Of a stretch of 64,000 bases of DNA, positions 54,719 to 64,000 are shown piece by piece; positions within the stretch are counted from its first letter, which is position 1; each line of letters starts with the position of its first letter. Source of the DNA: Parerythrobacter lacustris. GTDB lineage: Bacteria; Pseudomonadota; Alphaproteobacteria; Sphingomonadales; Sphingomonadaceae. A program made the position numbers and the translations under genes. Location: assembly GCF_024626475.1 (NCBI RefSeq), contig NZ_JANKHH010000004.1, forward strand, positions 1-64,000, given 5' to 3'. A model generated the notes under the pieces. The model saw nothing but the letters and a program-made list of their open reading frames with translations. It did not search any database and was not told where the DNA came from.

Positions 54719-55930
54719 ATGAAGAAATGGATCATCGGCCTGCTGGCCGTGCTGCTCGTCGCCGGCGGGGTAACGTGGTTCCTCCTGCCCAAGGATACCC
54801 GCGAGTTGCTCGCGCATATGCCGACCGACAGGAATGTCCTGTTCTGGTCGGTCGAGCAGCGCGACGCAGCCTTCCGCGCGATGGATGCGCTCCCGGTGCT
54901 GGCCGAGGCGCGGGTGATCGAATCGGGCGACAAGGTGTTTCCACTCGCCAAGGGTGAGCCACTCGATCTCGGCCTCGATCTCGACGCCTATATGAAGAAG
55001 CAGCGCACCGCCGCAATGGTCATCCTGCTCGATGGCAAGGTGGTTACCGAGGAATACGGCCTCGGCTTCGGGCCCGAAGGCAAATGGACCAGCTTCTCGG
55101 TCGCCAAGAGCCTGACCTCGACCATGGTCGGCGCGGCGATTAAGGACGGCCATATCAAGAGCCTCGACGACAAGGTCACCGACTATATCGACGGGCTCAA
55201 GGGCTCGGCCTACGACGATGTGACCGTGCGCCAGCTGCTCACCATGACCTCGGGCGTGAAATGGAACGAGGACTATACCGACCCAAAGTCCGATGTCGCG
55301 CTGTTCAACGAGCACAAGGCCGAGGATGGGCTGGATGCGACTGTCAGCTATATGCGCAAACTGCCGCGCGAGGCCCCGGCGGGGGAGAAGTGGGTTTACA
55401 AGACCGGCGAGACCAACCTCATCGGCGTGCTGGTGAGCGAGGCGACCGGCAAGCCGCTGGCCGAATATCTGTCCGAGAAAGTCTGGTCACGCTTCGGGAT
55501 GGAGCAGGATGCAACCTGGCTGCTCGGCTCGACCGGGCACGAGATCAGCGGCTGCTGCATTCAGGCATCGACCCGCGATTTCGCGCGCTTCGGGCAATTC
55601 ATCATGTCCGGTGCGATGATTGATGGCGAAAGCATCCTGCCCGATGGCTGGATGGCCGAGGCCGGCACCAAGCAGGCCGATATCGGCGCACCGGGCAAGG
55701 GCTACGGCTTCCAGTGGTGGACCTACGACGACGGCAGCTACGCCGCGCAGGGAATTTTCGGGCAGGGCATCTTCATCGACCCGGCGCGCAAGCTGGTGAT
55801 CGCATCGAACAGCAACTGGCCCACGGCGACCGATGAGGAAGGGGTCGGCGCGGAGCGAGAGAGGTTCTATAAGGCGGTCCAGGCGGCGGTCGACCGGAAA
55901 TCAAGCAAAGCAGCAGCGCCTGCCACCTGA
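54719..55930 (+). CDS. class C beta-lactamase-type serine hydrolase
   Basis: 403 residues, with an N-terminal membrane anchor (KWIIGLLAVLLVAGGVTWFLLP). The SxxK nucleophile is in SFSVAKSLT, and the Tyr of the second motif is in YKTGETN; the segment GLGFGPEGKWTS and the C-terminal KGYGFQWWTYDDGS follow the class C/EstB pattern. Such enzymes cut esters or D-peptides more often than antibiotics. Gene follows the CFA gene with a short gap and may be co-transcribed. Confidence 0.82.
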   Translation: MKKWIIGLLAVLLVAGGVTWFLLPKDTRELLAHMPTDRNVLFWSVEQRDAAFRAMDALPVLAEARVIESGDKVFPLAKGEPLDLGLDLDAYMKKQRTAAMVILLDGKVVTEEYGLGFGPEGKWTSFSVAKSLTSTMVGAAIKDGHIKSLDDKVTDYIDGLKGSAYDDVTVRQLLTMTSGVKWNEDYTDPKSDVALFNEHKAEDGLDATVSYMRKLPREAPAGEKWVYKTGETNLIGVLVSEATGKPLAEYLSEKVWSRFGMEQDATWLLGSTGHEISGCCIQASTRDFARFGQFIMSGAMIDGESILPDGWMAEAGTKQADIGAPGKGYGFQWWTYDDGSYAAQGIFGQGIFIDPARKLVIASNSNWPTATDEEGVGAERERFYKAVQAAVDRKSSKAAAPAT

Positions 55931-55936
55931 TCTGCG

Positions 55937-56287
55937 TCAGAGCGTGCTGCGATAGACCGTGCTGGGACTGTAACGCTGCAGGATGTTGTCGTGCACGATC
56001 GGGCTGAGCAATTCGCTGAACGCGCAGCCAGCAATCGAGCTTTCCCACCACACCACCTCTGCCTGGAGCGATTCGAGACCGGGGAGGGTGATCCAGCATA
56101 GCTGTCCGACGTGCATTCGGCTGATGGCCGACGCGCTGAAGCCCGAAATCGACAGGTCGTGCACCACGGTCTGGAACGCGCGTCCGCCCGATGCACGCAG
56201 TTGCGCCGGGATGATGAGCTTGGTGCGCGGGCTGCAGCGATCTTCCTGCGCCGCGAGGTGATAGCTATTCGTCGAATCCAGCATCAT
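55937..56287 (-). CDS. PilZ-domain protein
   Basis: 116 residues, a single PilZ domain that would bind cyclic di-GMP. Both signature motifs are present: RxxxR as R-C-S-P-R (EDRCSPRTKL) and D-x-S-x-x-G (DLSISGF), followed by the W/Cys-rich strands. Start ATG at 56287 or 56284; a longer frame to 56350 is unlikely. It probably transmits c-di-GMP signals to an unknown partner. Confidence 0.85.
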   Translation of the reverse strand: MMLDSTNSYHLAAQEDRCSPRTKLIIPAQLRASGGRAFQTVVHDLSISGFSASAISRMHVGQLCWITLPGLESLQAEVVWWESSIAGCAFSELLSPIVHDNILQRYSPSTVYRSTL

Positions 56288-56413
56288 CGCCCGAAACCCC
56301 GTATTGAAACTGACCGGACCTGACGCGCGGGTGCGCGGGAGGCATTGCACAGTGTGGCCAGATCTGGTTTCGCGGGGGTTGCCGAGGGTGCTTAAGGCGA
56401 ATTTACCAGTGTC

Positions 56414-57136
56414 TTACGCGGTTTCCGGTACTCGCTCGCGATGCCCGGTCTCGAAATCGCGTGCCAGCAGTGCGACGAGGTGCGCGCCGACCATGGCAGG
56501 CTCCTTGACCGTCTTCGGATCCTCGCCCGGATAGGCCTTGGCCCGCATCGCCGTTCGGGTCGCGCCCGGATCGACGATCGCGACTTTCACGCCGCCGATC
56601 TTCTCGACCTCGGCGGCATAGCTGTCGAGCAGCGATTCGAACGCTGCCTTGGTCGAACCGTAAGCCGCCCAGAACGCGCGCGGCTGGGCGCCAACCGAGC
56701 TGGTCAGCGCGATGACGCGCCCTTTTCCGCTGCGCTTGAGCAGCGGATCGAAGGATGCGAGCAGCGCCTGCGTTGAAAGCAGGTTGGTCGTCACCGCCGT
56801 GGCGAACTGCTTCGGGTCGATCTGCGTCACCGGGGTGAGGTTCGGCAGATACGCGGCAGACAGCACCAGAATATCCAGCTTGTTCCAGCGGCCCGCAACC
56901 GCAGATGCCAGCCGCGCGATGCCGTCGCCCTCGGCCAGATCGATCGGCGCGATGGTGGCGGAACCGCCGGCATCGTGGACTGCATCCTCGACGCCCTCCA
57001 GCGCACGCACGTCGCGCGCGGTCAGGATGACATGCGCACCGGCCGCCGCGAGCGCCTGCGCGGTTGCCGCGCCGATGCCCTTGCTTGCACCGGTGACAAG
57101 CGCAATGCGCCCCTCGAGCGGTCTGGCGTCGGTCAT
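56414..57136 (-). CDS. short-chain dehydrogenase/reductase
   Basis: 240 residues. TGASKGIGAATA (cofactor), SSVGAQPRAFWAAYGSTKAAFE with Ser, Tyr and Lys active-site residues. The segment NLTPVTQIDPKQF and MRAKAYPGEDPKTVKEP at the C-terminus are typical of an SDR group of alphaproteobacteria without a known substrate. The start follows purF directly, with the purF stop at 57137-57139, so purF and this gene are one transcript. Confidence 0.8.
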   Translation of the reverse strand: MTDARPLEGRIALVTGASKGIGAATAQALAAAGAHVILTARDVRALEGVEDAVHDAGGSATIAPIDLAEGDGIARLASAVAGRWNKLDILVLSAAYLPNLTPVTQIDPKQFATAVTTNLLSTQALLASFDPLLKRSGKGRVIALTSSVGAQPRAFWAAYGSTKAAFESLLDSYAAEVEKIGGVKVAIVDPGATRTAMRAKAYPGEDPKTVKEPAMVGAHLVALLARDFETGHRERVPETA

Positions 57137-58603
57137 TCAGGCTACCTTGTCGAAAGAGAGTTGTGCGTCCCCGGCCTGCTTCTGCGCAAGGTCGGTCAGC
57201 GATGTGGGATATTCGCCGGTGAAGCAGGCGTCGCAGAATTGCGGGCAGGCCGAATTGCGCGGTATTCCCCCCACCGCGCGATAAAGTCCGTCGATCGACA
57301 CGAAGGCGAGGCTGTCCGCCTTGATGAATTCGCGCATCGGCTCGACATCCATCCGCGCGGCGAGCAGTTTCGACCGTTCGGGTGTGTCCACGCCGTAGAA
57401 GCAGCTGTGCGCGGTCGGCGGGCTGGCGACGCGGAAATGAACTTCGCTCGCCCCGGCCTCGCGCATCATCTCGACGATCTGCAGCGAAGTGGTGCCGCGT
57501 ACGATGCTGTCGTCGATCAGCACGATCCGCTTGCCTTCCACGAGGCCGCGATTTGCGTTGTGCTTGCGCTTCACGCTGGAAGTGCGCGCGCCGTCGCCCG
57601 GCTGGATGAAGGTTCGCCCGACATAGTGCGAGCGGATGATGCCGAGCTCGAACGGCACGCCCGATTGCTGCGCATAGCCGATCGCCGCCGGAACGCCGCT
57701 GTCGGGCACCGGAACCACCAGGTCCGCCTCGACCGGGCTCTCGATCGCCAGCTGCTCGCCGATCGCCTTGCGCGCGGCATAGACGCTGCGCCCGTCGAAG
57801 ATCGAATCGGGACGGCTGAAATAGACATGCTCGAAAATGCACGGGCGGGGGGCGTGGTTGCCGAACGGGCGGAGCGATTCGACCTTGCCGTCGAACCCGA
57901 CCTTGACCAGCTCGCCTGGCTCGATCGAGCGGGTGAATTCCGCGCCAACCACATCGAAGGCCACCGTCTCGCTGGCGAACACCACCGCATCGCCAAGCTT
58001 GCCCATCTGCAAGGGCCGGATGCCTAGCGGGTCGCGGCAGGCGATCATCCCTTCGGGCGTCATCACGATGAGGGAATAGGCGCCCTCGACCATCCGCAGC
58101 GCGTCGACGAAACGGTCGATCATCGTGGGGTAGCGGCTGGTCGCGACCAGGTGGATGATGACTTCAGTGTCCGAGGTAGACTGGAAGATCGCGCCCCGGC
58201 TGACGAGGTCGTCGCGCACCGCCTGCGCGTTCGAGAAATTGCCGTTGTGCGCCACCGCGAAGCCGCCGCTGGCGAGATCGGCGTAAAGCGGCTGCACGTT
58301 GCGCAGCCCCGAACCGCCGGTGGTCGAATAGCGGACATGGCCGGCCGCCATGAAGCCGGGCAATTCGCCGAGCTGCTGAGGGGTTGAGAAATTTTCCGCC
58401 ACGTGACCGAGCCCGCGGCGCGAAAAGAACGTCGTGCCGTCGAAACTGGTGATCCCGGCGGCTTCCTGCCCGCGATGTTGCAGGGCGTGCAGGCCCAGCG
58501 CGGTGAGGGCAGAAGCTTGGTCGGATCGGATCGCACCGAAAATGCCGCACTCTTCGCGCAGCTTGTCGCCGTCCGCGTCCCTGAAAGGGTCCGTCACATT
58601 CAT
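57137..58603 (-). CDS. purF: amidophosphoribosyltransferase
   Basis: 488-residue glutamine-PRPP amidotransferase, first committed step of purine synthesis. Catalytic Cys19 begins the mature enzyme after an 18-residue propeptide (REECGIFGA), the PRPP loop is VLIDDSIVRGTTS, and a [4Fe-4S] ligand set is present (HSCFYG, CPQFCDACFTGEYP), as in the Bacillus-type cluster-bearing enzymes. Length is normal. The SDR gene starts two bases after its stop. Confidence 0.96.
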   Translation of the reverse strand: MNVTDPFRDADGDKLREECGIFGAIRSDQASALTALGLHALQHRGQEAAGITSFDGTTFFSRRGLGHVAENFSTPQQLGELPGFMAAGHVRYSTTGGSGLRNVQPLYADLASGGFAVAHNGNFSNAQAVRDDLVSRGAIFQSTSDTEVIIHLVATSRYPTMIDRFVDALRMVEGAYSLIVMTPEGMIACRDPLGIRPLQMGKLGDAVVFASETVAFDVVGAEFTRSIEPGELVKVGFDGKVESLRPFGNHAPRPCIFEHVYFSRPDSIFDGRSVYAARKAIGEQLAIESPVEADLVVPVPDSGVPAAIGYAQQSGVPFELGIIRSHYVGRTFIQPGDGARTSSVKRKHNANRGLVEGKRIVLIDDSIVRGTTSLQIVEMMREAGASEVHFRVASPPTAHSCFYGVDTPERSKLLAARMDVEPMREFIKADSLAFVSIDGLYRAVGGIPRNSACPQFCDACFTGEYPTSLTDLAQKQAGDAQLSFDKVA

Positions 58604-58767
58604 TGCCGATCGCCCGTGCCTGTCCTGCCAGCGCTGGGCTGCGCTGCTGTCGTGCGCGTCAATGGCGATGTTGCAGCGAGATTACAAGGGCGGGCGGGTC
58701 CGGCCGACAGGCTTGCGCGCCTATTTCATTGCAGCGACAGGAAAGGCTGACTATCGGAGCGGCAGCT

Positions 58768-60036
58768 TTGCCACAATTGCGGGTTTCGCCCATCTTGCTG
58801 CTTTCCAATTTCGAACGGACGATCGCCAAGCGCTACCTGTTACCAGGGCGCAGCGAGGCTTTCATTGCGCTGGTCGCAGGGATCAGCGTGGTGGTGGTGA
58901 TGCTGAGCGTCGCCATGCTGGTAACGGTGATGAGCGTCATGAACGGTTTTCGCGGCGAGTTGCTCGACCGGATCGTCGGCCTCAACGGCCATGCCATCGT
59001 CCAGGCCTATGGCGGGCGGCTAGACAACTGGCAGGGCGTGCTCAAGGAAATTCGCGCGACCGAAGGCGTGACCGAGGCCTCCCCCCTGATCGAACAGCCG
59101 CTGCTGACGAGTTTCAACGGCCGGGTCGAAGGCATTGTGATGCGCGGCAACACGGCGGAGGACATCGCCGCGCTGCAGGAAGACCTGATCGCGGGCCGGG
59201 CGAGCGACCTCAAGCCCGGCGCCAGCAAGGTCATCATCGGCGCGCGGCTGGCGGAGAATATCGGCGCGAGCATCGGCAGCACGATCACCATCATCAACCC
59301 GCAGGGACGGACAACCCCCTTCGGCACCGTGCCGCGCCAGATCGGCTATGAAGTGGCGGGGCTGCTGGAAACGGGCATCTACGAGTTCGACCAGGCCTTC
59401 GTCATCATGCCTATCCCCGATGCGCAGACGTTGCTGCTCAGCGGCGACAAGATCGGCATGATCGAGGTCCAGACCGAGGATCCGGACCGGGTGGACGAGA
59501 TCATGGCCCCGGTAAAAGCCAGATTGCAGAGCCGGGCGGTCGTCTCGAGCTGGAAGGAGATCAATTCCTCCATCTTTGAAGCGCTCGAAGTGGAACGGGT
59601 AGCGATGTTCTTCGCGCTGTCGATCATCGTGGTGGTCGCGGCGTTCAATATCCTTTCGTCGCTTGTGATGCTGGTGCGCGCCAAGACCCGCGACATCGCA
59701 ATCATGCGCACGATGGGCGCGACACGGCGCAGCGTGCTCAAGATTTTCGTCACCACCGGTTTCATCGTCGGCGCGATCGGGACCGGCGCGGGGTTGGCGC
59801 TCGGCTTCCTTCTGCTCGCCTTCCGGCAGCCGATCGTCGAAGGTATCCAGTGGCTTACCGGAGCGCAGCTATGGAACCCCGAGGTGCGTATCCTGACCGA
59901 GCTGCCTGCGCGGGTCGATGTGGTCGAAGTGGCCAGCATCGCGTTGCTGACGCTGGGGCTGTGCCTGCTGGCAACGCTCTATCCCGCGCTGAAGGCGGCC
60001 AAGACCGACCCGGTGCAGGTGCTGCGTTATGAGTAA
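58768..60036 (+). CDS. lipoprotein-releasing ABC transporter permease LolC/LolE type
   Basis: 422-residue inner membrane subunit of the Lol complex, which detaches lipoproteins from the inner membrane. Four membrane helices, a long periplasmic domain between the first and second (residues about 55-270) and the C-terminal FtsX-like block with [21 protein letters not shown] and [18 protein letters not shown]. Because one permease gene is found with lolD, alphaproteobacteria of this group probably form a homodimer rather than a LolC/LolE pair. I use the TTG at 58768 because GGAG is eight bases upstream. The gene overlaps lolD by eight bases. Confidence 0.88.
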   Translation: MPQLRVSPILLLSNFERTIAKRYLLPGRSEAFIALVAGISVVVVMLSVAMLVTVMSVMNGFRGELLDRIVGLNGHAIVQAYGGRLDNWQGVLKEIRATEGVTEASPLIEQPLLTSFNGRVEGIVMRGNTAEDIAALQEDLIAGRASDLKPGASKVIIGARLAENIGASIGSTITIINPQGRTTPFGTVPRQIGYEVAGLLETGIYEFDQAFVIMPIPDAQTLLLSGDKIGMIEVQTEDPDRVDEIMAPVKARLQSRAVVSSWKEINSSIFEALEVERVAMFFALSIIVVVAAFNILSSLVMLVRAKTRDIAIMRTMGATRRSVLKIFVTTGFIVGAIGTGAGLALGFLLLAFRQPIVEGIQWLTGAQLWNPEVRILTELPARVDVVEVASIALLTLGLCLLATLYPALKAAKTDPVQVLRYE

Positions 60037-60703
60037 CTCCGTCGTCAAACTCACCGGGCTGACCCGCAGTTTCGAGCAGGGCGGGGAGCGGATCGACGTA
60101 TTGCGCGGGGTCGACCTTACGATCCTGCCGGGCGAGATCGTCGCGCTGCTCGGCCCGTCGGGCTCGGGCAAGTCGACCATGCTCCAGGCCGTCGGACTGC
60201 TCGAAGGCGGCTTCGGCGGCAAAATCGAGATCGGCGGGGTCGACGCAAGTTCGCTGCCGTCCGACGGGCGCACGAGCCTGCGCCGAACCCATCTCGGCTT
60301 CGTCTACCAGTTCCACCACCTGCTGCCCGATTTTACTGCGGTCGAGAATGTGAACCTGCCGCAGCTGATCAATGGTGTCCCGACCGCAGAGGCCACGGTC
60401 CGCTCCGAACAGTTGCTCGGCTCGCTCGGCCTGTCGGAGCGGTTGACGCACCGGCCGAGCCAGCTTTCTGGCGGCGAGCAGCAGCGCGTTGCAGTTGCGC
60501 GCGGGCTGGCCAACCGTCCCCAGCTGGTGCTAGCCGACGAGCCGACCGGCAATCTCGACGAGCATACCTCGGACAAGGTGCTCGCCCAGTTTCTCGAGCT
60601 GGTGCGCGGCGAAGGCAGCGCGGCGCTGGTCGCGACGCATAACGAGCGGCTGGCGAGCCGGATGGACCGTGTGGTAAGGCTGCACGAGGGCGTGCTCGAC
60701 TGA
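60029..60703 (+). CDS. lolD: lipoprotein-releasing ABC transporter ATPase LolD
   Basis: 224-residue ATPase of the Lol machine. Walker [10 protein letters not shown]-loop QFHHLLP, signature LSGGEQQR and Walker B LVLADEP with the downstream D-loop GNLDEH; H-loop in ATHNE. It begins inside the permease gene (overlap of eight bases), so subunit stoichiometry is likely coupled. Confidence 0.94.
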   Translation: MSNSVVKLTGLTRSFEQGGERIDVLRGVDLTILPGEIVALLGPSGSGKSTMLQAVGLLEGGFGGKIEIGGVDASSLPSDGRTSLRRTHLGFVYQFHHLLPDFTAVENVNLPQLINGVPTAEATVRSEQLLGSLGLSERLTHRPSQLSGGEQQRVAVARGLANRPQLVLADEPTGNLDEHTSDKVLAQFLELVRGEGSAALVATHNERLASRMDRVVRLHEGVLD

Positions 60704-60720
60704 CGGCGGAGGAAGCTGCG

Positions 60721-61239
60721 ATGATATCCGGTGTTCTGGCTTCGATCCTGATGCAGGCGGCGACGACCGCTTCCTCCGCTCCCGCCCTTCCGGCCTGTAA
60801 TACACCGCAGCATGCGGAGTTCGATTTCTGGGTGGGCGAATGGGACGTCTACCCCAACGGCAGCGCCGATAAAGTGGCCGAGAGCAGGATCGAGAAACTC
60901 TACAACGGCTGCGCCATTCGCGAGAACTGGAAGCCGCTCAAGGGCGGGGCCGGAGGCAGCCTCAACAGCCTCGACCCAGCGACCGGTCGCTGGCACCAGA
61001 CCTGGATCGGCTCGTCGCCCGGCAAGGTCGAGTTCACCGGCGGCAAGGTAGCCGACGGGATCGTGCTGACCGGTTACTGGCAGCACATCGGCGGACCTGG
61101 GAAGCATGGCCTGGTCCGGATGACCTATACGCCCAATCCGAACGGCTGGGTCCAGCAGTTCGGCGAAGTGTCCTACGATCACGGCGCCAACTGGTCGCCC
61201 AGCTTCGATTTTATCTACAAGCCGCGCGAACGCGATTGA
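60721..61239 (+). CDS. secreted DUF1579-like hypothetical protein
   Basis: 172 residues. Weak signal sequence (MISGVLASILMQAATTASSAPALPA) and the FDFWVGEWDVYPNG opening with later TWIGSSPGKVEFTGG and GYWQHIGG strands, resembling DUF1579-type beta-barrel (lipocalin-like) proteins, of unknown function. It is 17 bases downstream of lolD in the same direction, possibly in one transcript. Confidence 0.65.
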   Translation: MISGVLASILMQAATTASSAPALPACNTPQHAEFDFWVGEWDVYPNGSADKVAESRIEKLYNGCAIRENWKPLKGGAGGSLNSLDPATGRWHQTWIGSSPGKVEFTGGKVADGIVLTGYWQHIGGPGKHGLVRMTYTPNPNGWVQQFGEVSYDHGANWSPSFDFIYKPRERD

Positions 61240-61316
61240 GACCGCCGCGACCGCTTGCCCGCGCAAGGTCTGCGTGCCAATAGGCGCGTTCATCTGTCGT
61301 GAAAGGGTGGGTTCGC

Positions 61317-61547
61317 ATGCAAGCCGTCGACTGGAATGCCTCCGCAACGCTGCTGGAGCGAGACGATTCCGGGTCGGACCTGCACTACCACTTCCGCACA
61401 GTGGAAAAGAGCACCTTGGGTGATCTCGTACGCAAGGTTGCCGCAATGTCGGCGAACGACCGGGCGCGGCTGGTGATCGACAGCGGCGGCGGAACCATCA
61501 ACGTTGGCGAGATCATGGCGCTGGCGCAAAGGGACGATTTGCCATGA
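61317..61547 (+). CDS. small hypothetical protein upstream of glutathione peroxidase
   Basis: 76 residues (longer form 82, from the GTG at 61299). No domain recognised; the sequence contains two strand-helix units (DLHYHFRTVEKSTLGDLVRKVAAM and ARLVIDSGGGTINVGEIMALAQ). The ATG at 61317 is not strongly supported by a ribosome-binding site. It overlaps the peroxidase start by four bases, so co-expression is likely. Function unknown. Confidence 0.55.
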   Translation: MQAVDWNASATLLERDDSGSDLHYHFRTVEKSTLGDLVRKVAAMSANDRARLVIDSGGGTINVGEIMALAQRDDLP

Positions 61548-62023
61548 GCACGATAGCCGATTTCACCGTCGAGAGTTCCAATGGGGCGGCGCTCGATCTG
61601 TCCGACAAGCTAGGAAAGGTCCTGCTGGTGGTCAACACCGCGAGCAATTGCGGTTTCACCCCGCAATACAAGGGGCTGGAGGCGGTATTTCAGCAGTACA
61701 AGGACCGGGGTTTCGAGGTGCTGGCCTTTCCGTGCAACCAGTTTGGCGGGCAGGAACCGGGCAACCAGGACGAGATCGAGCAGTTCTGCGAAGTCAATTT
61801 CGGTCTCACCTTCCCGCTGATGAAGAAGATCGATGTCAATGGGGACGATGCCAGTCCGCTGTTCGACTGGATGAAGGGCGAGGCGCCCGGCCTGATGGGC
61901 TCCAAGGCGATCAAGTGGAACTTCACCAAGTTCCTGATCGACCGTGAGGGCAATGTCGTGAAGCGCTATGCGCCGCAGGACACGCCCGAGCGGATCGCCA
62001 AGGATATCGAGAAGCTGCTGTAA
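61544..62023 (+). CDS. glutathione peroxidase
   Basis: 159-residue thiol peroxidase. The peroxidatic cysteine is Cys36 in NTASNCGFTPQY, and Gln70 (CNQFGGQEPG) and Trp in KWNFTKF complete the catalytic tetrad. It is a cysteine, not selenocysteine, enzyme and probably reduces lipid hydroperoxides with thioredoxin or glutathione. The ATG overlaps the upstream small gene by four bases (ATGA). Confidence 0.92.
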   Translation: MSTIADFTVESSNGAALDLSDKLGKVLLVVNTASNCGFTPQYKGLEAVFQQYKDRGFEVLAFPCNQFGGQEPGNQDEIEQFCEVNFGLTFPLMKKIDVNGDDASPLFDWMKGEAPGLMGSKAIKWNFTKFLIDREGNVVKRYAPQDTPERIAKDIEKLL

Positions 62024-62071
62024 CCACGCCGGGCTGCGCCCCGAATTGCGGTCCGAGGCAAGGAGGGCGGA

Positions 62072-62410
62072 ATGCTCGAATCGATCAACCAGTGGTTTCT
62101 TTCGCTCGGCGCGGAATACGGGGTGAACCCCTATATTTTCGGCGGGATTTACGTCGGTGCGATCCCGTTCTTCATCCTCTCGATCGGCTGGCTGGTGCGC
62201 CGCGCCAAGGCTGGGAAATCGACCGTCTTGCCGACGCTGTGTGCAGGGTTCTGTTTCGTTTCGGCCTATATCTATCTCGCCATCGCCGGGCGGAATATTC
62301 CGCTGTGGGTATGGATATTCCTCGGCGCTCTGATCGTCTACGGCGCATGGTCGAGCATCCGCGACACACGGCGCAAGATCGCGGCGGCGAAGTCGGAAAG
62401 CCCCGAATGA
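62072..62410 (+). CDS. small membrane hypothetical protein
   Basis: 112 residues with three membrane helices (about 20-38, 49-70, 76-92) and a charged C-terminus. The segment GVNPYIFGGIYVGAIPFFILSIGWLVRRAK resembles small membrane proteins of unknown function from sphingomonads. GGAGGG lies seven bases before the ATG. It ends two bases before the palindromic repeat at 62412. Confidence 0.6.
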   Translation: MLESINQWFLSLGAEYGVNPYIFGGIYVGAIPFFILSIGWLVRRAKAGKSTVLPTLCAGFCFVSAYIYLAIAGRNIPLWVWIFLGALIVYGAWSSIRDTRRKIAAAKSESPE

Positions 62411-62411
62411 T

Positions 62412-62489
62412 CGTCATCCCAGCGAAAGCTGGGATCGGGTTCAAACTTGCACCAGACCGAGAACGATCCCAGCTTTCGCTGGGATGACG
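62412..62489. repeat. palindromic repeat identical in its arm to that inside recN
   Basis: 78 bp starting CGTCATCCCAGCGAAAGCT and ending AAGCTGGGATGACG-like (CTTTCGCTGGGATGACG). The left arm is the same 27 bases as in recN at 16682-16708, so both derive from one repeat family of this genome. It lies between a small membrane gene and dnaE. Confidence 0.88.
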
Positions 62490-62553
62490 AATAAGGAGCA
62501 AAAAGCTCCGTCTGACCGTTGGCGAATCCCGTTACTCCCACCATAGTGCGGCC

Positions 62554-64000
62554 ATGGCCTATGCCCCCTTCGTTCCGCTGCGTGTTCTCTCGTCCTACTC
62601 GATGCTCGAAGGGGCGATCGACCCGAAAAACATCGCCAAACTGGCGAAGGAGCGCGGGTTCCCCGCCATCGCTATTGCCGACCGCAACGGCCTTTATGGC
62701 GCGGTCATGTTCGCGTCTGCCTGCGTGGCGGAAGGGGTACAGCCGATCATCGGGACCTTGCTGGGTGTTGCGCGTGACGACAGCGGCCGGCAGGTCGATT
62801 ACCTGCCCCTCTACGCGCAGGACGAGGCCGGTTACGACAATCTATGCCATCTCGTGTCGAAGGCGCATCTCGACCGTCCGCTGGAGCTTGCCCCGCATGT
62901 CAGGCTCGCGGATCTGGAAAGTCATACCGAGGGGCTGATCGCGCTGACCGGCGCGGGCGAGGGGGCACTGACCGACCTGCTGGCAAACGGGCAGGTCGAT
63001 GCCGCCGAGGCGCTGCTTGACAAGCTCCAGGCCCTGTTTCCCGAGCGGCTCTATATCGAAATCGCGCGGCGCGGGAACGCGGCCGAACAGGCCGCGGAAG
63101 GGGCGTTGCTCGATCTCGCCTATGCGCGCGACCTGCCGCTGGTCGCGACCAATCCGGCCAATTTCGCCGAACCGCACATGCATTCGGCGCACGACGCCAT
63201 GCTGTGCATCGCCGGTTCGACCCATATCGAGGCGGAAGACCGCCCGCGTTCGAACCGCGAAGCGTGGGTGAAGTCGGCGCGGATGATGCAGGAGGCCTTC
63301 GCCGACTTGCCCGAGGCCATCGCCAACACCCTCGTCATCGCGCAGCGCTGTGCCTACGCGCCGCCCCATCGCGACCCGATCCTGCCCAGCCTCGCCGGCG
63401 ACCTCGAGGCCGAAGCGAGGATGCTGGCAGAGGACGCGCGCAAGGGCCTCGAAGCGCGGCTCGCGCCTTATGGCGAGATGGCGCCGGACGAGCGCCAGAC
63501 CTATTTCGACCGGCTCGATTTCGAGGTCGGGGTGATCAACCAGATGGGCTTTCCCGGCTACTTCCTGATCGTTGCCGATTTTATCAAATGGGCGAAGGAT
63601 CACGATATTCCGGTCGGGCCGGGGCGCGGCTCGGGCGCGGGCTCGCTGGTCGCCTGGGCGCTCACCATCACCGATCTCGATCCGATCCGGCTGGGGCTGC
63701 TGTTCGAGCGCTTCCTCAACCCTGAACGCGTTTCGATGCCCGACTTCGATATCGACTTCTGCGAAACGCGGCGCGGCGAGGTGATCCGCTACGTCCAGCA
63801 GAAATACGGCCACGATCACGTCGCGCAGATCATCACCTTCGGCAAGTTGAAGGCGCGCGCGGTGTTGCGCGATACCGGGCGCATCCTGCAGATGAGCTAC
63901 GGCCATGTCGACCGTCTGTGCAAGATGGTGCCCAACCACCCGACCGATCCGTGGACGCTGCCGCGCGCGCTCAACGGGGCGGCCGATTTCCGCCGCGAGT
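62554..64000 (+). CDS. dnaE: DNA polymerase III alpha subunit, 5' part
   Basis: 482 residues present; the gene runs off the end. PHP domain at the N-terminus ([18 protein letters not shown], then [13 protein letters not shown]), then the polymerase palm, whose catalytic aspartates are at [22 protein letters not shown] and the [16 protein letters not shown] signature. This replicative type (DnaE1) is distinct from ImuC/DnaE2, which lacks this opening. The first metal-binding HxH pair of active PHP domains, usually H-L-R-V-H, reads P-L-R-V-L here. ATG at 62554 gives [11 protein letters not shown]. The protein would be about 1,150-1,180 residues in total. Confidence 0.94.
   Translation, partial: MAYAPFVPLRVLSSYSMLEGAIDPKNIAKLAKERGFPAIAIADRNGLYGAVMFASACVAEGVQPIIGTLLGVARDDSGRQVDYLPLYAQDEAGYDNLCHLVSKAHLDRPLELAPHVRLADLESHTEGLIALTGAGEGALTDLLANGQVDAAEALLDKLQALFPERLYIEIARRGNAAEQAAEGALLDLAYARDLPLVATNPANFAEPHMHSAHDAMLCIAGSTHIEAEDRPRSNREAWVKSARMMQEAFADLPEAIANTLVIAQRCAYAPPHRDPILPSLAGDLEAEARMLAEDARKGLEARLAPYGEMAPDERQTYFDRLDFEVGVINQMGFPGYFLIVADFIKWAKDHDIPVGPGRGSGAGSLVAWALTITDLDPIRLGLLFERFLNPERVSMPDFDIDFCETRRGEVIRYVQQKYGHDHVAQIITFGKLKARAVLRDTGRILQMSYGHVDRLCKMVPNHPTDPWTLPRALNGAADFRRE

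Overview
The window is a high-GC chromosomal segment of an alphaproteobacterium, most likely a sphingomonad close to the Erythrobacter/Porphyrobacter group. This rests on the gene families and their order, not on a database search. The evidence includes a two-subunit 2-oxoglutarate:ferredoxin oxidoreductase, an NAD-dependent sterol-desaturase/lipoprotein/hydrolase gene style with many lipoproteins, a subclass B3 metallo-beta-lactamase, FecR-type secreted proteins, and palindromic intergenic repeats starting CGTCAT. I see no rRNA, tRNA, CRISPR array, transposase, integrase or prophage block. About 66 protein genes can be supported. Layout: 0.2-1.4 kb carries a small membrane protein and a HigBA-type toxin-antitoxin operon with readable operators; 1.6-4.3 kb has a lysine/tryptophan-rich hypothetical protein, a DUF1036-like secreted protein, an orphan Flp pilin and an SRPBCC protein; 4.4-6.6 kb is a CHASE2 adenylate cyclase. 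6.6-8.7 kb is an AT-rich island, clearly unlike its surroundings, holding one unknown 308-residue protein and two tiny cysteine-containing peptides between strong hairpins. 8.8-14 kb has an acetyltransferase, KtrAB potassium uptake, a FecR/TPR secreted pair and proA; 14.1-22.5 kb has bamD, a structured leader with a small basic protein, a TerC protein, recN, two lipoproteins, an acetyltransferase and ligA. 22.6-26.7 kb encodes lipoproteins, a sterol-desaturase-like enzyme, a class A beta-lactamase-like lipoprotein and a CinA-like protein. 26.7-30.7 kb is a minus-strand group: SDR, DUF2459, prmA, a B3 metallo-beta-lactamase and a second SDR, the last three overlapping. 30.8-34 kb carries sdhC-sdhD-sdhA without sdhB, followed by a lower-GC hypothetical gene; then a ParDE toxin-antitoxin pair. 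34.9-39 kb includes a BlaI/BlaR1-type regulator-protease pair with two operators and a zinc metallopeptidase. 39-46.5 kb has 3-hydroxybutyrate dehydrogenase, an M28 peptidase, guaB, an RsmB-type methyltransferase, a TPR protein, rppH and an esterase. 46.7-51.5 kb is korA - unknown membrane gene - korB - a GxxExxY nuclease-like gene enclosed by 32-bp inverted repeats - ydjM-like gene. 51.6-64 kb has a photolyase, cyclopropane fatty acid synthase, class C-type serine hydrolase, PilZ protein, SDR, purF, lolC/E-lolD, glutathione peroxidase and the 5' third of dnaE, which runs off the end. Most of the window is housekeeping: DNA repair and replication (recN, ligA, phr, dnaE), envelope biogenesis (bamD, lolCDE), purine synthesis (guaB, purF) and central carbon oxidation (sdh, kor). 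Superimposed on it are small insertions. The two most interesting are (i) a compact 467-bp unit at 50058-50524, in which near-identical 32-bp inverted repeats bracket a predicted PD-(D/E)XK-type protein, and (ii) palindromic repeats that have entered genes themselves: in frame inside recN once and inside ligA twice, and supplying the start codon of one gene and the stop codon of another. Coordinates of starts were chosen from ribosome-binding sites, overlaps and the usual N-termini of families, and several start codons are GTG or TTG.
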